Below, in pieces: positions 37,792 through 48,589 of a stretch of 64,000 nucleotides of DNA. The notes under the pieces were generated by a model, which saw only the letters and a list, made by a program, of their open reading frames with translations, was not told where the DNA came from and searched no databases. Position 1 is the first letter of the stretch, and the number at the start of each line of letters is the position of its first letter. Source of the DNA: Apostichopus japonicus (lineage: Eukaryota; Echinodermata; Holothuroidea; Aspidochirotida; Stichopodidae); assembly GCF_037975245.1 (NCBI RefSeq), contig NC_092582.1, positions 8,684,501 to 8,748,500 on the forward strand, written 5' to 3'. The translations under genes and the position numbers were made by a program.

Positions 37792-37815
37792 GAAGAACCA
37801 AGGGAAAGGAATAAC
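37792..37815 (+). CDS. Possible 24-nt micro-exon in duplication copy B
   Basis: Bounded by TTATATCTAG and GTAAGAAC; reads EEPRERNN in phase 0. Counterpart of 27985-28012. Too short to be trusted without transcripts. Confidence 0.2.
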
Positions 37816-38259
37816 GTAAGAACTACTATCAAAAATCCAATTGACTATTCATCTGCCTTTAAATATCAAATATTGCATGAAAATGATAACTTTTCAGTTT
37901 CGTAATAAGAAAATATATAGCAACTTGTTCTCCAAGTCACCATGATTCCTACTACCAGTTACTCCCCGTCGGCTCTTGTTAAGCAAAACCAAAGCAGCTC
38001 TGTCACCTAAATTTGCACGTTATTTGCTTTTATAATTTGCCTGTCATCCACCTGCTCTTCCCTCCCCACCACCACCCCTAAGGCCCTCTCCCTTTCTGGA
38101 AATCATGGTATCACAAGGTTAACTAAGACAAGGCAATAAGAAGAAAAACACGTTTCTATTGAGCTATATGTTTTGTTACGTTCATCCATACATCTTGCAT
38201 TACTATCGTTTTTCATTAAGTTCTTTACCTTCTTATCAATTGTGTTTTCATGTACTTGG

Positions 38260-38420
38260 GGCTGTTAGCCGTTCTATATATGGGCCGTGCGCCGTACTGT
38301 ACAGTTGCTGTGCGCCGTGCTGGTCGCTGTGAGCGGTACTAGTGGCTGGGAGTAGCTGGGAGCCGTACAAGTGTCTGTGCGACAAACTAGGGGCTCTACG
38401 CCATAGTAGTGGTGTGAGTT
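38260..38420. repeat. Minisatellite of GTGGCTGTGAGCCGT-like units
   Basis: Seven or so degenerate 15-20 bp units (GCCGTxCTA, GCTGTGxGCCGT). A shorter version with three units lies in copy A at about 30030-30095, so the array expanded or shrank after the duplication. Confidence 0.6.
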
Positions 38421-39739
38421 GTTACGATTCACTATAGTTAACATCAGACTAAGTATATTGTGAAGTGTTCGCGTTATTATGAAGTTTTTACTTTTATGTT
38501 TGTTTTGAACGCATCTTTTTTTTTTATTTAATCCCCCCAGAATAAAATAAAGGGTGCTCCTCGTGTACAAAACATTAAAATGTATCATTCACGCCTACGT
38601 GCCTTACGATCTAAGCAGCCGAAATTATTCAACATTGTTGCAAACTATAGAGTACTCTTTTTTTTATATAAGCAATCTTTATCTTTTCCCACCACCACCC
38701 CTCGCCCAAAATGGTGATTGCAACCTGATTATAACAAAACAGTGAAATTAAATGGATAATATACTTTCCAACTTTAAAAACTTGCACAGAGTGATAAACT
38801 AAACACTTTGAATTTGATTTCCAAATGATTAAAACTTTATCGAATGAGTGCAACCTTGACTTAGAGTCGGAAGAATGAGAGCTAGGAAGGAGAACCAACC
38901 GTTGACCTATGCGTATGTGGTCAGAGCCTTCACGAGATGCTGAAATGTCAACACGTTGTCAATCAAGTATAGATGAGAAAGTGTAACAGCGAAGTGGAGA
39001 CATGTAAGAGAAGAGCTCTGTAAAATGCAGCTGGTTTACTAAAGAGGACATTTCTTCTCTACTCCATCATCAAGATATCATCACATTCCGTCATAGTCTC
39101 GATTGTAGGGAGGACTTGGGTTGAGAGTAGATTAGTTAAGCCTTTTGATTTTCGTGCCCAAACTCACTTGGGTGACTTTCTATACCAACTACTACCTCTA
39201 CCAAATTTATCAATTTGGCGTTCCATATGTATGACTAGCACCTAAACGCACACTAACGTGTACGTGCGCGCCAGGATCTGACCATAACAAGTCCCTGATC
39301 TGAACATACGTACGCACAGTACTATATCTGCCCTTTGAGCTGTTCGACTCATGTGTTCTCGGTCTCCTTTCTGAAGGTGAGTTTTCATATATTTAACGTT
39401 AGATATCATAACTTCAACCAAACCATTAAAGGCACAAACCCACATCATTTCCTTAAACCTTATGCTGGAAAGATATATTATAAACAATATAAACACCTTG
39501 GTTTATTTATAAATTGTAATATAATATTTTTTCTCGATTTTGAAAACATTTGTTCGCTTACTATAATCAAATGTATGTGGCGCGCCATTTTGTACACCCG
39601 CCCTCAATTTGGTGACGTAGAAGTACACTTTGTTTCACAGAAACCAATCACTCAAACAGTACATTCTTATGCAGATTGTGTGGTGAAAATGGTCAAAGAA
39701 AGTTAGGGGAAAGTTGCTTAAGTTCGAAATTAAGTCTAA

Positions 39740-39900
39740 ATTCTGCCGGAATGCCAAGCTTATAGTTGTACAACTCGTAATGGTGCTGGAAAATCTAAGG
39801 GGAAGCGATTTTTTTTTATTCCTGACGGGAAAACGGACACAGAAATGGCTTCATCATTCTCCACACAAACAATAACCTCCTTCACTATCAGTATCACTTC
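39740..39900 (+). pseudogene. THAP-like zinc-finger remnant
   Basis: The frame reads CQAYSCTTRNGAGKSKGKRF followed by FFIPDGKT. The C-x4-C start, the Arg after the second Cys and the F-F-x-(I/F)-P box match the first half of a THAP DNA-binding domain. The zinc-binding CxxH half is missing and the frame soon stops, so it is a fragment. Confidence 0.45.
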
Positions 39901-40006
39901 CAACTGAGTCAGTGTCAGTGGCATTTTTGCCAGCAGCTAAATTTACCATTTCAGCTTCGGTATACTCGGGTTCAAACTGACAGCCCTCAAGTCCAAAATG
40001 TTCCAT
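39854..40006 (-). CDS. 50-residue acidic peptide with FEPEYT and CxCG motifs
   Basis: Starts at ATG (40006, minus) as MEHFGLEGCQFEPEYTEAEM and ends GYCLCGE with TGA. It overlaps the THAP-like remnant on the other strand. The FEPEYT...CxCG pattern vaguely resembles the start of P2X7-ballast-type Cys-rich proteins; this is a weak resemblance from memory. It may be a decayed first exon or chance. Confidence 0.25.
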   Translation of the reverse strand: MEHFGLEGCQFEPEYTEAEMVNLAAGKNATDTDSVGSDTDSEGGYCLCGE

Positions 40007-40765
40007 TTTGAACAAAACAAAAAATAACGATATGTCTTTAGGCCTACGTACTTAACTTTGATATGCCTGGGCCTGCGGATTACACACTGAAAGAAATAAT
40101 GTTAGGCTGTCAAACGCCTCGCCTAACGTAAAGGAAGTTTGCTTGTGGCAAGTGCTGAGTTTGTGTTCGATTCCGTAAAAATAGTGCTTCATAGTGCAAC
40201 TGAATATTCCTACGAAGTGAAAGAAACACGTCAATACAAAAAAATATGCTTGATTTTACGAAATATGACCAATAAAACATTGAATTCGAGGTTATAACTT
40301 TCGTATATGCGATGAACTCTTCTAGTTGTTTATCGTTTTTTTTTCGAGGAACTGATGACGATCTTATCGAGAGTAAGAGTATTTCTTCCCGACCGTATTT
40401 TATTCTTTTTAAGCAATGAAAAATGTTATCGATTGAAAAAGAACTATCACGAGTATTATAATTTTCAAGAAAGTAAATACGCATTTATAATGAGAAAAAA
40501 AAATCAATGGTCACGAAGATTATTTTTTCTGCTGTAAGTTGGCAACATAAAATCGAAAGAGAATCGAAAACGTCACTTCCGGCTTGAAAAGCGGTGTTTA
40601 AAAAAAGAAAAAAGATCAAATATGGCGGCTACCATAAGCCTTCAAACTTTGGATCATATCTGGACAATGATTGTACTTTGTGGAAATGGTGTTGTTTTTT
40701 AGAATCTGCATATATTTCTGCCCTAGACTAACTTAAATCATTCTGTGGGTTTATGTCCCCTTTAA

Positions 40766-41424
40766 TACTCTTCTAGTTTTGTTTTGTCACCACGTCAATA
40801 GTAGGATGCTGATGGGCTGCATCATAATGTAGCCAGGCTTGGCAGAACATAATCCTTTGGATTCTGCAATTTCACACAATAGGCCAGGCCAGTCTGTCAA
40901 GATAATTTCTATGGTTTGATGATATTGATTCTGCCTTGCTTCAGAAGAGCTTGCAGCTGATGCAGCATTTGTTTTTAACAATGTGAAATTGCTGTACATA
41001 GAGGTACAATCTTGCACCCAGTAAACTTCCTCTGTAAAAATGTGGGTTAACATAGTTAAGTTAGCATATTCTAAAAGAAACATTTGAATGATAGGTCTCT
41101 TAACCATACCAGCTATATTCCTATAACATCGTGAGTATCCTGGTGAGATGTTCTACAGTAGTTGACATGACACATGAAGGACAACTGAAACAACTCATGT
41201 TAAGTAAAAGACATGAGGACACTGTTAAATGAGTTAAAGAGAACAGAAACATTGAGCCATTGTAAGCTTTTAGAGAATGTGTTCCCTTAGAACATATACG
41301 AACTGTCTTCTGTATATATCTCTTTAAAACATTGCTTAAATTCAGATTACCAGGCCCGGTCATTTGCCTCTTATACTGAAGTTGTTCATTGTATAAGAGT
41401 ACTCCAATGTTATCCTTTTCACAG
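40766..41424. other. Flank with an unassigned minus-strand frame
   Basis: An open minus-strand frame (about 41107-40787) with ordinary-looking composition (IEIILTDWPGLLCEIAESKG) is present, but no domain is recognised and no partner exons are seen. Treated as uncertain. Confidence 0.2.
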
Positions 41425-41501
41425 GATATGGAAGAGATTGAGGAGAATAATCTAAATTTAGAAGACATTTTGTTAACTATGAAATTCTTGGAAGGCAGAA
41501 T
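41425..41501 (+). CDS. Exon-like segment of a broken gene
   Basis: A 77-nt open segment between TATCCTTTTCACAG and GCAGAAT|GTAAGT, encoding DMEEIEENNLNLEDILLTMK and then FLEGR, exit phase 2. The acidic-helical composition and good splice sites suggest a real exon. The next acceptor (41667) does not continue the frame, so the gene is either broken or spliced otherwise. Confidence 0.4.
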
Positions 41502-41667
41502 GTAAGTAAAATTTATATTGTCTTACATTTCATCTCTCTTGTAATTGAATTAAGATATTTTTTAACAATCTTTGAACACGTGTGAAGCCAGATTAGTTAT
41601 TGTAGTAAACTATTCCATTATCATCGATGAATGAAGGCAAATGATGTATAATGTTTTCAATCTGCAG

Positions 41668-42417
41668 CTGTAACAGCAACTAACATTCTAAGAGAAGAAA
41701 GAAATTTGGGTATTTCTGCAGAATCTTCTATAAATAGCCATATCAGCAGCAGCTTCTGGAATTTGTACTGATGGATCAATAACAATTGGCAACATCGGGC
41801 AATCTTTACATATTTCGTTTCACAGAAAGAGGTTGCAAGCTGTGTTATCGTCAGATGAAGGTATCAATGCTGTCGATGATTTGCATGAAACGGAGACACT
41901 TATTTGACATTTTGAAGAAAAGGAAGACAAAAAATAGGGCAAAGGAAGCCAAAAGGTTTCTACATTGCAACATCAATTGTAGAGAGAATATTTGTCTAAG
42001 ACAAATATATATATCCCCATTTCGTAAACTAGTTGCTCATCTTCCTACATCGCCAAGTGCCTTTCTGGATAAAAGAGATACGATGCAGTATGTTAATACT
42101 GGCCAGCAGGGTAGCTACCAAACTGATAGTGTTATGGAACAGAATATAGGCATCAATGAAACTTATGATCAAATTTTACCTGTCAGTGAGCAAAGTCTGT
42201 ATTAACATCAAATCCAGACCTACCAGGGATAGTATGTGACACCACCATTTGTGTAAGGACATGAGTACTATATTGGAATGGGTCGCGGTCTTCCAATTCC
42301 TCAAACCAATCCACAGCTGAACAATCCTGGATATAGTAACAAAGTTTTAAGAGAACCTCAGCTGTATGGAGAAACATTACACAATAATCCTATGACTGCC
42401 CCTGACGTCCCACCAAA
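41668..42417 (+). pseudogene. Frameshifted remnant of a nuclear-type protein gene
   Basis: Protein-like stretches switch frame: CTDGSITIGNIGQSLHISFH and AVLSSDEGINAVDDLHETET in one frame, NTGQQGSYQTDSVMEQNI in another, GMGRGLPIPQTNPQLNNPGY in a third, with stops between. The AVL..D.G.NAVDDL..TETLI segment is repeated at 44880-45000 with amino-acid-level conservation. The family is not identified. It leads into the Gly/Pro/Met-rich frame at 42418. Confidence 0.4.
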
Positions 42418-42933
42418 ATGGATCCAGGAGGCTTGAAATATCCTCATATGGGATATTCGATGCCAGGAGGGGGACCTCCAAGACTGATTATGGGCGGACC
42501 TAGATTTGATGGATCTGGCAGAAATGGTATCCCTGGTATGGGATCACAGATTGTGAGACACCAAGGTGTTCAACAGTTCTACTCAGGTGGACTGGAAATG
42601 AGACATCCTAAACCTATGCAACCACCAATGAGAAACCCTGCCCCACCCATGATTCGAGGCATGAGAGTCCCTGGACCGCCAAGTGTCATAAGATTCCAAA
42701 ATCCTGGTGCACAAACTTTGCCAGCTTTCCACCTCTCTGGACCCTCCAACTTTAACAGTATGACAGGAAGTATACCTTTTCCTCCCACAGGTGTGGACAA
42801 CATGCCCAACCAGAGTCAACATGGTTTGGGAGGTATGAACAATATGTATGGTGCACCTCCACCATTTAATGTGGGTAACAGAATGTATGCCACTGGTGTA
42901 ATGGGTAGAGGTATGGGAAGGGGCACTTTGTGA
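42418..42933 (+). CDS. Gly/Pro/Met-rich low-complexity protein, probable C-terminal part
   Basis: A 171-residue frame, starting MDPGGLKYPHMGYSMPGGGP, very rich in Gly, Pro and Met, with Arg-Gly turns at the end (MGRGMGRGTL). Such composition is typical of disordered tails of chromatin or RNA-associated proteins. Coding-like frames just upstream are shifted relative to it, so the ATG need not be the natural start. No gene name can be given. Probably the last exon of the same damaged or misread gene. Confidence 0.45.
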   Translation: MDPGGLKYPHMGYSMPGGGPPRLIMGGPRFDGSGRNGIPGMGSQIVRHQGVQQFYSGGLEMRHPKPMQPPMRNPAPPMIRGMRVPGPPSVIRFQNPGAQTLPAFHLSGPSNFNSMTGSIPFPPTGVDNMPNQSQHGLGGMNNMYGAPPPFNVGNRMYATGVMGRGMGRGTL

Positions 42934-43254
42934 TAAAGGTGACAGATAGAGGAGTTAGCTCAACCATTTGGGTGAGAACACAGATATTAACATGCAAGAG
43001 GATGACTTTGTAGCGTGGTCAACATATGTGTTTAATGTCTTTGAGTATAGGCTGAGTTCACACAACTTTGCTGTTAAGCTGTAAAAAATCCAGCTTTTAA
43101 AATCAGGGAACTTCAGAATTGGTCTGTAGTGAAGCTAGGTCAAGCCAAGGCAGTAGTTATATTGATTGCTATTGACTACATAATCATGTGATTACCAGTT
43201 TATACTTTGCACTAATACAAGCTGCACCGATGTGTCTCTGACTGCACAGAGAAT

Positions 43255-44700
43255 GTTTCCTTCTTATTGTCAAAATAGTGACAACCAGCGTTAGCTACAA
43301 TCTGATACTAGGTGGATTTATATCTTTGACTATAAAATGGTCAACACTTGGTAGGTATTGTCCAAACAGTCCTATAATAGCCATTCAAGGCTCCATGCTG
43401 ATACCAGACAGATCTGTTGCTACCACTTATTAAGCATTGCTTGGGTGCGTCACGATAACTCCCAATCTGAGACTATTAATAAACTTCACAGTTATCACCC
43501 ATCAGATCGATTTATTTCTGTCATTTTGGATATTAATTTATTTTATGTCAGATCCAATTTATAACAGATTAAGAAGCCATTAACTTGCTATGTTTAATTG
43601 TCTGGCACGAAACAAAAGTCTTACTGAAACTGTTTTGTAAGCTCTAAGTGCGAAGGATCACAAAATATTAAGATGTTTATTTGTTCATAAGTTTTAATGC
43701 TTATTTTCATGTTTGTATTCTTTACATTATTTTTTACACCATTTATGTGTAATGAAAAAAATATACAGCTTAAAATAAATCCAAGTTCAAAGTATGGATA
43801 TTTCATTTCTTAAATACTTCTTTCCTTATGATGTCTGTCGAGTGAGTGATATAATAGGACGTCAATGAAGATGCTCCTTGCGGAACTCTAATGAAAATCT
43901 TTCATAATTATAAAATTTGGAAACATGGTTGCAACTGACAAAGTAAAGCAACTCACTGCGTTTGGTCATTGTTGCATTATTTACATCATTCCTATTAGCC
44001 GAGATGTGATATTAGTAAATTAATAATTAAAACGTAGATAGGCTGCAGTCCTTCCTTTGTCCATTTAAAAATTAAGTATGTGTTACAATTGCATTCACTT
44101 CTAAAAGCTTGTGCGACCGACATTTCTGCGAACCAAGGAAGCACACAAGGTTTTAAAATATGCTTGTAGAAATATAAATAAAACTATGAGCGAGGCTTAT
44201 TAGGCATAACCCATTGAAAAATGCATTGGATTCATATTTTTTTTTAGTTGAGGCCAAGTTCCTCTCATTCGAGGTCCTTAACCAGACAGGGGAGTCCCCC
44301 TTCCCTATCATCATGTGAAATAAAATTGAACAAGTTACAGGACACGAGTATTTTACTCTGCTTATCTTGTTGCCCCTCCTCATCTTGTAGGTACCTTCAC
44401 ACATGCGCATGTGATGTACTTAAGTGAGCACTTTACACTAACCACTTCTGTAATATCCTTTCTGCCCAAAATGAGGGGTGGGGTGACTTGTCCCCTACTG
44501 CTCAGAGCTATACCAGCTTGCGCCCCTGTTGTTAACAATTCGAGTCCTGTACGTGAGCCTCTTATCACAAAGCTGGCACTGTGTTCCACTTGAACTTCGG
44601 AATAACTGTGTAGCGTTGGTGTTAATTGGTTTATTATCAGCCACGATATCTAACTTTTTGCTGATAATGTAGATAATATATGACAAGATGCTAATGGCAC
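43255..44700 (+). repeat. Second segmental duplication, copy 1
   Basis: Matches 46905-48420 in order: TTGTCAAAATAGTG and GTCAACACTTG; GCTGATACCAGACAGAT; GCATTGCTTGGGTGCGTCAC; TAGATAGGCTGCAGTCCTTC; AGACAGGGGAGTCCC; CAAAGCTGGCACTGTGTTCC. The offset is 3.6-3.7 kb. It is non-coding apart from short frames. Confidence 0.8.
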
Positions 44701-44872
44701 CTTGTGATTTTATGCTTTAAGTGCCTATTTGCGGACGTCCTAACCTTGTAATGACTTTGTACGCACTCCATGTACCCATAACACAACGTAAACGAACAGG
44801 AACAGCTTAAGATTGGTGAGAATGGCACATACAGACAATAATTATCGGCAACATCTGGCATTTTTGGGGGTA

Positions 44873-45000
44873 TATTTCTTTTCACAGAAAGGGTGTGCTA
44901 GCTGTGTTATTTTCAGATAAAGGTGTCAATGCTGTTGATGATTTGGATAAAACAGAGACACTAATTAGAAATTTTAATGGTTTGCATGTTGATACATAAA
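44873..45000 (+). pseudogene. Duplicate of the AVL..NAVDDL exon fragment
   Basis: Reads VLAVLFSDKGVNAVDDLDKT and then ETLIRNFNGL before a stop, homologous to 41818-41930, including the upstream CACAG and intron-like sequence. It is an isolated fragment left by the local duplication. Confidence 0.5.
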
Positions 45001-45074
45001 TTATAGCGAGAACGTTTGTCAGTGGTCTAAAAGCAAGGGGCTTTTATCTGTCATCTTTTCTTTCTGTGTAAAAG

Positions 45075-46002
45075 TAGGTTGGCCTGATGTTTGATGCTAG
45101 CAGGATCTTCTTCTAAAGGTTAAATGACAAGTAACAGTAACAGAAGGGACAAGAACACGCACAGAATACAAACAGGTTAATGAGCATGGTGAACACAAAG
45201 AGATAGATGTAAGGGGATTAGTAGACAAGGGACGGGGAGAAGAAAGAAAGAAACCAACAGGGAAAGAGGAGAGGTAGGAGATAAACAGTGGAGGGACAAA
45301 GAGAGGATTAAGGGAAGGGGGTAGGGAATAAACTGGAGAAGGACAAAGAGAGAAAGGTGCGGAGAAAAAAGGGTGATAAAGAGAGCTATAAGAAGAGGAG
45401 TGATGGGGGGGGGGTGAACAAAGGGAGAAGGAGGGGGACAGAAGAAAAGTTAGTCACGTCCTTCCTGAATGTTGAGCCGGTTGTATGGTGCGAAGGCGTT
45501 GCATCCACAGCCTCTCTCTGCTGATTCGTACTAGGTCAGGACGGCTACCTAAGGATTCAATCCCCTGTAGGGATATGTCGTTAATGGTATGGTTGGGAAG
45601 ATTAAAGTGTTCTCCAACTGGGGTCTCAGTCTTCATGGTTTTGATTGTGGATCTGTGACCATAGAATCGCTTCTTGAGGGTGGTTTTGGTTTCGCCAACA
45701 TACTAGATGCCGCAAACTCTACAGCAGATCCGATAGATGACATTGGTGGTAGTGCAAGTGATGTGACCCTTATATATCTTGTGTGTGAGTTGCATGCTGT
45801 GACTGGTGATGGAATTGTATTCAACAATGTGGTGACTGCAGATGAAGCATCTCGAAATGCGATCACATTTGAAAGTACCATGTTGAATGGGTGTAGGGTT
45901 AGAAGTTAGAGGTGTAACAGCAACACGCACAAGAAGGTTTCTTAGGTTGCGGGGTCGTCTGTAGGCGATGATGGGTTTTTCAGGGACGGCTCGTTGAAAC
46001 AT
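45075..46002 (-). mobile_element. Penelope-like retroelement 3' remnant with GIY-YIG domain
   Basis: On the minus strand a frame from about 46002 reads RPRNLRNLLVRVAV, a Cys-rich stretch (CDRISRCFICSHH), a Thr/Ile run and ICCRVCGI, a TAG, then YVGETKTTLKKRFYGHRST and later EHFNLPNHTI and RLWMQRL. YVGET...R...H is the GIY-YIG endonuclease core that follows the reverse transcriptase in Penelope-like elements. The reverse transcriptase is absent and the core is interrupted by a stop. A purine-rich tract (45180-45450) and the GGCCTGATGTTTGAT motif near 45077 lie beyond the ORF, as expected for its terminal repeat. Confidence 0.7.
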
Positions 46003-46009
46003 GAAATCT

Positions 46010-46890
46010 CAAGTAGCAAAGCTTGGACAGATGTCATATTCGGTTTGTAGGAGAAGCACATTAAGTACAAGAAGCATATTGCTTTTGGTGGAGTCCAAAG
46101 GTCCTTTGGGGTCACCAGCTGTCAAATTGTGAAAACTTTGTAAACACAATATATCAAGAAGAGAAGCTCGGATAAATCTCATATTTTGTGTGTGGAAGTA
46201 CATTATTAAGTACAGGAAGCCTACTGTTTGCGGGGGAGGTGAAAGTCATTTGATGTCACCAGGGGTCAAATTGTGAAACCCTGTAAAAAAAAGATATCTC
46301 AAGAAGGGAAGCTTGAGCAGACCTCATATTTGGTGTGTAGAAGTATTTTTGGTGGAGGTCAAACGTCATCTGGGTCATCAGAGGTCAAATTGTGAAACCT
46401 TATAAATATGATATTGCCAGAAGGGAACCTTGGAAAAATCTCATATTTGGTTAGTTGATGTACTATATCAAATTTTAGGAGCAGGCCTATTATTGCTTTT
46501 GGTGGAGTTCAATTGGTCAATTGAAGTCAACAAACGCCAAACATTTACATTACGCCCTTTTAACCTGTCTCTCTACACTAATGCACTTTCCTAAACATAT
46601 TATCGCAATAGAAGCTTGGACAGATAGCATATTTGGTATGTAACTGTAACACATTGATTTCAAGAAGCCAATTGCTTATGGTGGAGTCCAAAGGTCATTT
46701 TGGTGTCACCAGGGGTCAAATTGTGAAAACTTTGTAATCACAATGTTTCAAGAAGAGAAGCTCGGATAGATCTCATATTTGAGTACATACCTTGAGTACA
46801 AGAAGCCTAACGCGGGAGCAGTTCAGTGGTCGTTTGAGTTCACCAGGAATCAAATTGTTTTACACAATATTTCAACAAGGACAGATGTCA
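46010..46890. repeat. GATATCTCAAG satellite array
   Basis: Six or more units of about 120-140 bp. Recurring phrases: GAAGCTTGGACAGAT, TCATATTTGGT, TGAGTACAAGAAGCC, GGTGGAGTCCAAAGGTC and CACCAGxxGTCAAATTGTGA. Confidence 0.8.
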
Positions 46891-46904
46891 TATTTAGTCC
46901 TTCA

Positions 46905-48420
46905 TATTGTCAAAATAGTGTCATTACAACCAGTATGAACTCCAAGCATAATCTTGATATAATATAAATGGTCAACACTTGTAAGGTATTGTCAAAATGT
47001 CCCATAATAACCAGTCTAAGCACCATGCTGATACCAGACAGATATGTTACTACCACTTTTAAGCATTGCTTGGGTGCGTCACGATAACTCCCAATATTAG
47101 TATACCTACACCAGTTATCACCCATCATTTTATTACAGATTAAGAAACGTGTAACTTTCTGTGTTTAATATTTGATTTTCTGGTAAAGAAACAAAAGTCA
47201 CACTGAAGCAATTTTGTTTTGTAAACTCTTATAGTGCGAGGGATCATAAAATTTAAAGATGTTTATCTGTTGATAAGTTTCAATTGTTCTTTTTTTCAGG
47301 TTTGTATTCTTTCGTTTTTTAATCCATATATATGTTAGAAAAAACCCGATATAACTTACAAAAAATTCATGTTCAAAGTATTGATATTTTTCATAAATAT
47401 TTCTCTCCTCACGATGTCTATCGAGTGAGCAATGTCATAGGACTTCACATAAGATGCTCCTTGCGAACTCTAATGAAAACCCTCCATAATTATAAAATTT
47501 GGAAAACATTGTTGCAACTGACAAAGTAGAGCAACTCACAGCGTTTGAAGAATTTTGCATTATTTACATCATTCCCTTCAGGCGAGATGTGATATTAGTA
47601 AATTTATAATGAAATCGTAGATAGGCTGCAGTCCTTCCTTTGTCCATTAAATTGTATTCCATTCTAACATCTTTTGCAACTGAGATTTCTAAGAACAATT
47701 TTTAGGCTTACTTGGTAAATATGATCTTAATTGCAAGGTAACACAAAGTTTTAAATATGCCTTAAGAAATAAATCTATGGGCGAGGCATATTGGACATAA
47801 CTCTCTTGGCCCATTAAAATGCATTTGGATCAAATTTTCGCTAGTGAAGCTAAATTCCCCTCAGTATAGGCCCTTAGCCAGACAGGGGAGTCCCTCTCCT
47901 CCCGTTATGCCATCATCATACGTACTAACAAGTTACAGGGCACGAGTATTGTACCCTCCTTATCTTGTAAGTACCCCTCCTTATTTTGTTGGTGCCCCTC
48001 CTTATATGGTTGCTACCCCTCTTCCAATTGCTCAATTTGGATCAGGCTCATGAACATGTTTTGTATTAAAGTAGGTAATGTACACTAAGAGTTTTTGTAA
48101 TATGTTTCTGCCAATCGAGGGGTGGGGCGGGATGACTTGTCCCCTGCTGCTCAGAGGTATACCAGGTTGCACCCCTGCTGTTAACAATTCGAATCATAGA
48201 CTTGAGCCTCTTATCGCAAAGCTGGCACTGTGTTCCACTTGAACTTCATAATAATTGTTGTGTTGCGTGTTTATTCGTTTATTATCAACACTAATATTTA
48301 ACTAATTGCTGACTTAATGCTGATAACGTAGATAACATATGCCAAGATGCTCATTGAACCTTGCGGTTTTATGATTTAAGAACCTATTTTGGAAGTCTTA
48401 ACAGTGCAGTGACTTTACAC
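46905..48420 (+). repeat. Second segmental duplication, copy 2
   Basis: Counterpart of 43255-44700 with many small indels. Bases 47950-48050 add a local expansion of CCCCTCCTTATNTTGTTGG-type units not present in copy 1. No coding content is recognised. Confidence 0.8.
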
Positions 48421-48589
48421 TTACAAAAGCTATCATCCGAGATGCCATTTGTTATCGAAATAATTAAACAACGTTAAAATAATTTGCCTGAGTTAAAATT
48501 TCGAAATTTCGATGTAAAACGTCGGGGGAAAAATCAGAATGTTTGACGTAAGATGCATTCTTAGGCATATTTTAGATAGGCTATACAGG

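Larger units (their letters stand above)
33510..39120 (+). repeat. Segmental duplication, copy B
   Basis: Matches copy A in the same order and orientation. Its extra sequence comes from a satellite tract with an embedded repeat (about 34690-35890), an unrelated block around 36280-37000, and an internal tandem duplication (37240-37780). The exon-like segment at 33553-33592 differs from copy A by few bases. Confidence 0.8.
39430..40761 (+). mobile_element. Kolobok-like DNA transposon remnant (TTAA target, AGG...CCT ends)
   Basis: TTAA lies at 39426-39429 and 40762-40765. The ends are inverted: left AGGCACAAACCCACAT, right (reverse complement) AGGGGACATAAACCCACA, then ATGATTTAAG-like continuation. 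TTAA duplications, AGG/CCT termini and a THAP-type finger together are features of the Kolobok superfamily. The 1.3-kb interior has no full transposase, so this is a non-autonomous or internally deleted copy. A piggyBac-like element is the alternative (same TTAA), but the THAP-like segment favours Kolobok. Confidence 0.6.

Noticed and set aside
40787-41107. Minus-strand 106-codon frame as a gene
   Set aside because: Ordinary composition but no recognised domain, start context or partner exon.
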